DNA from: Nageia nagi | Taxonomy: Eukaryota; Pinophyta | Length of the DNA: 64,000 nt | NCBI GenBank assembly: GCA_050084985.1 | Contig: JBITNC010000001.1 | Location: 31,930,001 to 31,994,000, forward strand | Direction of reading: 5' to 3' | Shown: piece after piece, positions 59,266 to 64,000 of the stretch | Numbering within the stretch: the stretch's first letter is position 1 | Layout of the letters: each line of letters starts with the position of its first letter | Translations under genes and position numbers: made by a program | The notes under the pieces: model-generated | Told to the model about the DNA's origin: nothing | The model's database searches: none | Seen by the model: only the letters and a program-made list of their open reading frames with translations

Positions 59266-60670
59266 ATGTGGACTAGATCTAAAACTAGAGTAGCAAAAGG
59301 AGCATCGAATTTTAGAATGTTTGATGCTCCTAAGAGAAAGACCTTGATCAAGTCCAAGTCTCTGAATAGTATCAGCACCCTAAAATCCTTTACCAAGCCA
59401 GAACCATTCAATCTTCACACCAGAAATACCTCTCCTAAAATGGCTAATCTAGCTTAGAATATTTATCTGGCATGGGACAATGGGGTGCCAATAGCCCTGG
59501 CCATGTTGCACAACATCCCAACGAATGTTTTCAAAACCCTTTCGAAGTTTGATGCAACTTTAGATAAAATGGCTTATGAGCATTGTGTTGATGTAGCTGG
59601 CCTAGCTAAGATTCATAATATTCAACATGAAGATGTCATGGTGAGATTACTGGCTCAGTATTTCAAAGGAAAGGTCCTAGATTGGTACAAGGGCCTTCCT
59701 AATGGATCTATAACCACTTGGGCTCAATTGGTAGAGCCCTTTATCTTGGAATTTAATGAATTAGGAGATCCTTTTTCTCTGTTAACACAATTCACTTCAA
59801 TCAAAAGATATGAGCAAGGAAATATCCCTAATTTCAACATTAGATTCCAAAAAACTTGGATGAGAGTCCCAATGCCAATCAGGCCTCAGTAATTTCAAGC
59901 CCTAATGTATTACCTAAGAGCCTTTCCTTTGGATCTCTCTCTGTAAATCCAAAATTTTAGAGTAAATACTTTCCCCGAAAATCTATAGACAAGCAGTATA
60001 TGTTGAAGCCTATCTTATTTCAGTATGAAAATTGCCAAGTCGCATGCCAATGCCTTATTTTCCAGTAACTACCCAAAAGCAAATTTTGAGACCTCAAGTA
60101 GTTAGGTTGGCTCCACCTCTAGCCAGTATTCCTGCCCCTGTTCAATAGTGGCCATTAACCTTGCTAGTCCCTAGAGCTCCCTTGGCCTTATAAGCCCCTC
60201 CTTAGCCTAATATGAATCAAGGGGTAGCTTCATCAATGGAGATTCAAGAACTCCAAAATTTGTGTAGGAATATGGCAAATCAGATTACCATTCTAAGAAA
60301 GCAAAGTAATGTAAGAAGATATCCTTATCCTTCTATAGAAAAGGCTCAACATGTGTTAAATGAGGATGTAGACCAAGCTTCCTCTTCCGAGTCAGCCACT
60401 GGTTTGTGTTTGGCCTGTAATGATGCCCATGAACAAACAACATGTCCTATTTACCAATACCAAGAGTATTTATCAAGAAGTGGGGGTATTCCTCTGCCTG
60501 GTGTAGCTAACGATATGAACCAAGATGTGAACTTGATGAATTTTGCACCAGCAGATATAGGAGTTTTTACTATGGAAACAAGATCAGAGAAAAAACCCCT
60601 AGTCTCTGGTATTTTGGAAAGAAAAGTTGAATCCCAAAAGAGTTTTAGTTTAGTGATTCCTAAAAAGTAA
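59266..60670 (+). pseudogene. Gag of element G
   Basis: MWTRSKTRVAKGASNFRMF starts the frame. After TAG at 59455-59457 the core shows YFKGKVLDWYKGLPNGSITT (59660-59720) and FTSIKRYEQGNIPNFNIRF (59795-59850). A broken proline-rich linker (59893-60200) leads to 60212-60670, which holds a CCHC-type knuckle CLACNDAHEQTTC (60409-60447) and a coiled-coil-like start. Confidence 0.75.
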
Positions 60671-60889
60671 GATGCAGTTTTCGATTCTAAGGAAAAGACC
60701 CCAGAAAAGGAAATGGTTTCCCAAAAATTCCTATTTTCAGAAACCAAACCAATGCCTAAAGCCAGTGATCAAAATCTTTGGAAGTTAAGGTTCCCTTCAC
60801 TCACCAACCATCAGAGAAAAGATGATACTCTACAGGTTTAGGAAAGATTTACCGATAGATTTAGAAATAAAATTGGTGAACCTCCGACT

Positions 60890-61310
60890 ATCCCAGAGTT
60901 CAATATTATGGCAGAGCTAAAGAGAACTCCTACAAAAGTGTCCTTGTTTGAAGCTTTAAAAATTCTCGAGCAAAGTGATTTACTAAAAATGTCTCTTATA
61001 GCATTGAATGAAGGAATGGAAATAGTGCTTAATCTTTTTGAGACATCAAAATATCTAGGGATGGGAAAGAACAAACCTCCAGCTTTTTATATGACTGGAA
61101 ATCGAGGGATATGTACTTCATAATTGTCTGGTTGATTCTAGGGTAACTATTACTATGATGCCTAAAGTAGTGTACGATGTGATGGGGTTGCCTATGACAA
61201 GAACATCCATCGAAGTACTACAATTGGATTCCACACCTATTAAAATAGTAAGAGTGACCAAGTAAAAAGAAGAGGTATGAATATAAACCCAGATAACTAT
61301 AAAGAACATG
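60890..61310 (+). pseudogene. Protease remnant of element G, altered active site
   Basis: FNIMAELKRTPTKVSLFEAL (60900-60960) is a conserved lead-in. After a shift near 61115 the reading gives VDSRVTITMMPKVVYDVMGL (61130-61190), where the catalytic aspartate is kept but the glycine of D-S-G is arginine (GGG to AGG). The frame then breaks. Confidence 0.65.
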
Positions 61311-61379
61311 AAGTTTTTCTAGGTAAGTCATTAAAAATTGGTATATCTAATACTCTGGAATAGATTCAGGAAATTGTAC

Positions 61380-62709
61380 AATTATGCAAAACATATGTTG
61401 ATGTTATTGCTTGGTCTTATGATGATTTAAAGGTTTTTGATAGATTAGTGATACAACATACAATTGAGTTGATAGATGATGCTAAACCAGTCAGACAAAA
61501 AAATAAAGACCAATAAACCCTAAGATCAAAGTTGCCATGAAGTAGGAGGTTTTGAAATTGTATAAGGCTGGGATAATTTATCCAATCAAGCATTCCACTT
61601 GGGTACCTAATCTTGTGCCTATCTGGAAGAAAAATGGCGAGATAAGGTTGTGTGTGGATTTCTGGGGCTTAAATAGAGTATCTTTGAAAGATCACTATCC
61701 CTTACCACCAATGGAACAGATACTAAATACTATAGCTGGTGTTGAAAAGTTTTGTTTAATAGATGGTTTCTCTGGGTACAATCAGGTTTGGGTCCGAAAT
61801 GAAGATCAATTCAAAATAGCTTTTACAACTAAATGGGGCACATTTGCTTTTCAGAGAATGCCTTTCAAATTGTCTAATGTAAGAGCTACTTTCCAAAGAG
61901 CTATGGATCATGCCTTCAGAGAGTTAGTAAACAAGAGTGTATTGGTGTATCTTGATGATATTACTATTTTCTCACATGACAAAAATTTACATGTTTAACA
62001 CCTTGAGCAGGCCTTCATCAAATGTAAAAGGTATGGCATATCTTTGAACCCTAAAAAGTTAGTTTTTGTAGTAGATGAGGGGAAATTACTGGGTCATGTT
62101 ATTTCAAAAGAAGGTTGGGCTGTTGATTCGGATAGGATTAAAGCGATAAATGAATTAGTTCTTCCATCCAATAAGAAGTCCTTGTAGTCCTTTCTCGGTC
62201 AGATTAATTTCATCAAGAGATTCATTCAAGATTTCTCAAGTATTATCAAACCCATCACCCAGATGTTAAAAAAAGATACTCCTTTTGTGTGGACTGAAGA
62301 AGGTAAAGAAGCTTTTCAAAAAATCAAGGTGATAATTACTAAAGCTCCTATACTAAGAAACCCAAACTTTAGCAAAGAGTTTATTTTGTATGCTTATGGT
62401 TCTGATACCAGTGTAGCAGCTATCTTAACACAAAGGTATGAAAGAAATGAAGAATATCCTATTGCATTTTTCAGTCACACCTTGAGTAATTATGAGGAAA
62501 AGTACACATTTATTAAGAAATAAGTGTTGGCAATTCTTAAAGCTCTTGGTAAATCGAAACATTATGTAGCTCAGAGTAAGGTTTTGATCCTAACCATTCA
62601 TCCAGATGTTAGATCTTACATTATGCAGGGAGAAATTGGGAAAGGAAGACCCGGTTGGATTTTGAAAATCCTCAATTATGATGTAGAGATTCAACTACCA
62701 AGCTCATAA
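61380..62709 (+). pseudogene. Reverse transcriptase and RNase H of element G
   Basis: WVPNLVPIWKKNGEIRLCVD (61600-61660), KDHYPLPPMEQIL, CLIDGFSGYNQV (61755-61790), TKWGTFAFQRMPF and catalytic VLVYLDDITIFSHD (61938-61980, YLDD intact). The thumb has LGHVISKEG (62090-62115) and SFLGQINFIKRFI (62188-62226), preceded by TAG at 62185-62187 where glutamine is expected. RNase H shows AFFSHTLSNYEEKYTFIKK, then TAA (62521-62523), then LAILKALGKSKHYV (62527-62570). Further stops follow 62709. Confidence 0.85.
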
Positions 62710-62819
62710 AAGGAAGAGCACTTTGTGATCAGCTTGTGAAATCCATGCCACCAGATGAAGGGATGATATGTTTTATCGAATAAGAAACCTGGAGCCAAGA
62801 TATGAGAACACAACAGATG

Positions 62820-64000
62820 ATTAGATGGATCAATTAAGTAGATATTTTGAGTCCAAGAAGCTCCCTGCTACCATGAATGCATCCCAGTGGAGGCAGTTTA
62901 GAATACACGCTCAAAATTACATAGAGATAGATCAAGTACTATATAGAAGGAATCATGATGGTGTTTTGTTAAGATGTGTACCCATGACAAAGATAGTAAA
63001 GTTGATCGAAGGATTTCATTCTAGAATATCTGAAGGTCATTATTCAGGATACGCAATGGTGAGTAAGATCATCCAAGCTGGATATTATTGGCCTACTATG
63101 TTTAAAGAAGCCTTTGCAAAATCCTAGAGCTATGAGAAATGTCAAAGATTCATGGGAAGTAAGAGAAGTGCAACGTTACTACTAGAACCAATTCAGGCTG
63201 AAGAACCTTTTCAACAATGGGGGTTGGATTTTATTGGAGTTATTAATCCCAATTCATCATTTGGGCACAAATTCATTCTCACCACTATAGACTTTTTCAC
63301 CAAATGGGCAGAAGCAGAGGTTGTAAAGGAAGCAAATTAGAAGACCATTCTAAAATTTATTGAAAAATTAATCACCAGGTATGGTATTCCCCAAATGATC
63401 ATTTTAGATAATGGCTTAGCATTTGTGGGGGTAGAGGTTACTGATTTTTTCCATGAGGTTTGGTATCTATTCGAAGACATCTTTGAATTATTACCCTCAA
63501 GGTAATGGGCTAGCTGAGTCTATGAACAAGAATTTGATTCAGATTCTCAAAAGAATAGTGGAAGATAATCCCCGAACTTGGCATGAAAAGCTCAATTGGG
63601 CATTATGGGCAGACAGGATCATAGTGAAGCTAGCTATTAAGGCCATCCCATATACATTAGTGTATGGTAAAAGGGTTTATTACCAAGCCATTTTGAGCTT
63701 CCAGCTTTGAAAATTTTATAGGAGTATGGGGAAGATTTTGAACCACTACAAATCTACATGAATGAATTATTACACTTGGAAGAACTCTGGAATCAATCAT
63801 ATCAAAATTTGCAAAATAGAAATGAAATAGTTAAGAAATGGTTTGATAACGAAAAGCCATTCTAGAAAATTTTAAAGAGGGACATCTGGTATTGAAATGG
63901 GATGAGGACAGAGCTAAGGTAGGGAAACATAAAAAGTTTGAGTCCTTATGGTCTAGACCCTACATGATAGCCAAATACATAGGAAAAAACTCATTTGAAA
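62820..64000 (+). pseudogene. Integrase of element G, incomplete at window edge
   Basis: VLYRRNHDGVLLRCVP (62938-62985), HSRISEGHYSGYAM and AGYYWPTMFKEAF (63075-63115) form the zinc-binding half. The core has QQWGLDFIGVINPNSSFGHK (63209-63270), FFTKWAEAEVVKEAN, ITRYGIPQMIILDNG (63370-63415) and NGLAESMNKNLIQILKR (63510-63555). The KAIPYTLVYG block is near 63640-63668. Stops at 63126-63128 and 63338-63340 and a shift near 63440 break it. Confidence 0.8.

Larger units (their letters stand above)
59129..64000 (+). mobile_element. Element G: decayed Ty3/Gypsy retrotransposon, cut by right window edge
   Basis: Plus-strand gag, protease, RT, RNase H and integrase in Gypsy order, from the primer-site-like TGGCATGCTCGGTGGGA (59129-59145) to the window end. 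Stops are frequent but blocks are long and well kept. Many stops fall on expected glutamine codons. I do not see a second RNase H before integrase, so it is a different Gypsy lineage from A, C and E. Confidence 0.85.

Overview
This is a repeat-dominated, AT-rich plant nuclear window. It contains one ordinary host gene, a four-exon NPF (NRT1/PTR) transporter on the minus strand at 13960-17528. The short exon 2 with GT/AG introns, the many Ty3/Gypsy and Ty1/Copia LTR retrotransposons, and a plant-mobile-domain sequence all point to a seed plant with a large, transposon-rich genome. A gymnosperm fits, but the sequence alone does not prove it.

Layout. (1) 1-6540: a decayed minus-strand Ty3/Gypsy element (A) of the two-RNase-H (Tat-like) type, cut by the window edge. 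(2) 6541-9086: a decayed plus-strand Gypsy pol fragment (B) and a possible LTR. (3) 10110-11930: a broken, intron-bearing hAT-family transposase-like gene (DUF659 and hAT C-terminal dimerisation regions), minus strand. (4) 12857-13312: a (TA)n(CA)n microsatellite and a 201-bp-period tandem duplication. (5) 13960-17528: the NPF gene; a net one-base loss in exon 4 breaks its frame. (6) 18859-25293: element C, a young minus-strand Gypsy element with near-identical 867/868-bp LTRs and a 5-bp target duplication. Its pol is cut short inside the reverse transcriptase and replaced by tandem repeats, so it looks non-autonomous. (7) 28554-57867: a three-level nest. A chromodomain Gypsy element (D, target duplication ATCAT) has its 3' LTR split by a giant Tat/Ogre-like Gypsy element (E, 34018-57590, target duplication TTATG). 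E is itself split by a nearly intact Ty1/Copia element (F, 47048-52261, target duplication CAAAA). (8) 59129-64000: another plus-strand Gypsy element (G), running off the right edge.

The most unusual object is element E, about 18.4 kb without the Copia insertion. Besides gag, protease, reverse transcriptase, two RNase H domains and integrase, it has a long coiled-coil ORF upstream of gag. It also has an unrecognised sense-strand coding region after integrase, built of two diverged ~640-bp copies (44711-45929), and an antisense plant-mobile-domain-like ORF near its 3' LTR (53080-55060). All of these are broken by stops and shifts. Many stops sit where glutamine or tryptophan codons are expected, the pattern left by C-to-T decay of methylated repeats.

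No tRNA, rRNA or CRISPR array was seen. Boundaries of decayed domains are approximate; LTR ends, target duplications and NPF splice sites were read directly base by base.
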